From NCBI GenBank assembly GCA_016630955.3, contig CM049998.1, positions 1,116,001 to 1,180,000 of the forward strand: a stretch of 64,000 bases of DNA, written 5' to 3'. This DNA is from Didymella arachidicola (taxonomy: Eukaryota; Ascomycota; Dothideomycetes; Pleosporales; Didymellaceae). Within the stretch, counting starts at the first letter, position 1; each line of letters opens with the position of its first letter. Of the stretch, positions 62,589 to 64,000 are shown piece by piece. Below the pieces are notes generated by a model. That model was not told where the DNA came from. It did no database searches and worked only from the letters and a program-made list of their open reading frames with translations. A program made the translations under genes and the position numbers.

Positions 62589-64000
62589 ATGGCTGTCGCT
62601 TCGCCTACCACCACCCAACCCATTGAGGTCAAGAAGGTCGACGATAGCAACAATGCAGCCGCCGCACCTAAGAAGAGGAGAAGAAGAGCGCCAGCCACTG
62701 GAGCTACTGAGGACTGCTTCTCTTGCAAAAAGCGCTCAGTCAAGTGTGACCGGAGACGGCCATACTGCGGACAGTGTGTCGAGATTGGCAAAGAATGCAC
62801 TGGATACCGTACAACTCTGACTTGGGGAGTCGGAGTTGCCAGTCGTGGAAAGCTTCGAGGCATGTCATTACCCATTGCCAAATCACCATCCACCACCACT
62901 ACCAATACCACACGGAAAGACTCGAACGCATCCACGTCCGCGACCAATGGCTCCACCAGCACCAGCCGTCATTCGTCTAGCTTCAACAGCCGAGCAAGCG
63001 TCGATTTCGGTATCCACTCGCCTACAAGTCCCATGAGCCCTGGCAGCATATACTCGGCCCCGCAAGAATACCAGTATTTCGGGCCAACCAGCCCCATCCC
63101 CATCCCCTCGCCGTCGACCCCACTTGGGTTCCCGATGCAATCACACGGAGAGCACTTCGATATGATGCATTCACATACCTCAAAGATGAGGAGGCCATCG
63201 CAGCTCAGCAGGGGCCCTCTCCAGAGGTTACATACCTCAATACATCTGCCTTTCGATGAAGGGGGTCTGTCAGCCTCGACCGCTTCGCTGGGCACATACA
63301 GCGACAGCGACTTCCCATCCCCTGGAGAGTACCCGCACACTCCTGCAGATGAGTTCCCCTTTGCAGATCCCTCTATCCCACGGTATTCGCCCATACACTC
63401 CTACGACCAGGCACAGATCGGCTCAATGGACGGCTTCTTCCACGAGGCTCCTCGATCATTACCCATGGCGGATGACATGAGCTCCAGCGTCAGCTCAGAC
63501 CAGAGCCTACATGATTTTGTCGAGGTGAGCTCGGCACAGCAGAGCATGGGTCCTGTTGTGTATCATGATGCTTTTGCGGAAGGGGATGTAAGCTCGAGTT
63601 ATACTGCGTTGTCTCAGCCAGCTTTCTCTTTTCTTCCATCGGAGGGTACGTCTATGTCTTCTTACGGTTCCGGCCCCCTGTCTCTCGACGTACTCTCGCT
63701 CACCACATCTATTCCTCAGAGCCCTGCCATCGCTTCGCCCCTTTCCCCTCGGATGCTATACCTCATGGACTACTACGACAAATTTATATGCCCGGTACTG
63801 GTGGCTTTTGATGGCCCATCAAATCCATACCGCATGCATATCATCCACCTGGCCATGCAGAACAAAGAACTCCAGAATGCTATCGCCGCGCTTGCAACAA
63901 ACAACATGCGCATGCGTGGAGGTCTGGAGGGAAAGCGACTGAGCGCATCTGGAGACTACCGCCTTATTCCAGAGCATGCATACTCTCAAATGACCACATC
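62589..64000 (+). CDS. pro1: Zn2Cys6 transcription factor, PRO1/ADV-1-like (3' end beyond window)
   Basis: Start ATG at 62589 (CATCATGGC); the frame stays open to the window end (470 codons seen, no intron required). A basic run KKRRRRAP precedes a Zn2Cys6 cluster: CFSCKKRSVKC then CGQCVEIGKEC, fitting CX2CX6C...CX2CX6C. It is followed by LTWGVGVASRGKLRGMSLPI, a linker I associate with the PRO1/ADV-1/RosA-NosA group. A long Ser/Pro-rich region leads to MLYLMDYYDKFICPVLVAFD, the start of a fungal-specific TF (Fungal_trans_2) domain. PRO1-type factors control fruiting-body and hyphal-fusion genes. Domain is certain; orthology is from memory of the linker motif. Confidence 0.82.
   Translation, partial: MAVASPTTTQPIEVKKVDDSNNAAAAPKKRRRRAPATGATEDCFSCKKRSVKCDRRRPYCGQCVEIGKECTGYRTTLTWGVGVASRGKLRGMSLPIAKSPSTTTTNTTRKDSNASTSATNGSTSTSRHSSSFNSRASVDFGIHSPTSPMSPGSIYSAPQEYQYFGPTSPIPIPSPSTPLGFPMQSHGEHFDMMHSHTSKMRRPSQLSRGPLQRLHTSIHLPFDEGGLSASTASLGTYSDSDFPSPGEYPHTPADEFPFADPSIPRYSPIHSYDQAQIGSMDGFFHEAPRSLPMADDMSSSVSSDQSLHDFVEVSSAQQSMGPVVYHDAFAEGDVSSSYTALSQPAFSFLPSEGTSMSSYGSGPLSLDVLSLTTSIPQSPAIASPLSPRMLYLMDYYDKFICPVLVAFDGPSNPYRMHIIHLAMQNKELQNAIAALATNNMRMRGGLEGKRLSASGDYRLIPEHAYSQMTT

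Noticed and set aside
1..64000. CRISPR arrays, operons, riboswitches, plasmid or phage features
   Set aside because: Introns and gene content are fungal nuclear; no regularly spaced repeats or prokaryotic signals seen.

Overview
The window looks like nuclear DNA of a filamentous ascomycete (Pezizomycotina), probably a dothideomycete of the Pleosporales type. Genes are interrupted by short introns (about 40-78 nt) with GTRNGT donors and CTRAY-like branch sites. Fungal marker families are present: a CFEM GPI protein, a Zn2Cys6 regulator, a Gyp5-type RabGAP, Utp5 and a nine-exon anthranilate synthase I gene. I infer the taxon from gene style and content, not from a database match. Exons were joined by hand from splice signals and reading frame.

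Layout. 0-3 kb: the 5' end of an acidic unknown protein (minus strand, runs off the window) and the rRNA-processing factor UTP5. 3.7-10 kb: five co-oriented lineage-type proteins of unknown function. 10.3-17.2 kb: a secreted SMP-30-like beta-propeller, a TauD-type dioxygenase, a possible 42-aa spliced ORF, an unknown protein and a short-chain dehydrogenase. 17.4-23.7 kb: mobile DNA. A 227-bp MITE-like element lies next to a full-length, apparently intact non-LTR retrotransposon (ORF1 gag-like; ORF2 endonuclease, RT and RNase H). The retrotransposon's target-site duplication overlaps the MITE end, so the MITE came first. 24.2-25.5 kb: a protein kinase with HLD in place of HRD.

25.9-36.2 kb: six adjacent metabolic genes: myo-inositol oxygenase, aldo-keto reductase, KduD-like SDR, sorbitol/idonate-type zinc dehydrogenase, Gfo/Idh/MocA oxidoreductase and GMC flavo-oxidoreductase. 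Two pairs are divergently transcribed. Palindromes built on GCGGGGCA occur in the MIOX/AKR promoter and, in looser form, in the GMC promoter. I read this as a myo-inositol to D-glucuronate to L-gulonate to D-gluconate catabolic cluster. It is the most interesting system in the window, because the GMC and Gfo/Idh/MocA members could fill steps that are not obviously assigned.

37-48 kb: a three-KH-domain RNA-binding protein, the Gyp5 RabGAP, an unknown coiled-coil protein and anthranilate synthase I with Gcn4/CPC1-type sites. 48.6-54.4 kb: a CFEM GPI-anchored protein and an FG-rich, nucleoporin-like protein whose C-terminus lies in a shifted frame. 54.4-57.7 kb: gene-poor DNA with decayed coding relics. 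57.7-59 kb: mitochondrial HMG-CoA lyase. 59-62.6 kb: a long non-coding stretch leading to a PRO1/ADV-1-like Zn2Cys6 developmental regulator that runs off the right edge. I saw no tRNA, rRNA or CRISPR array.
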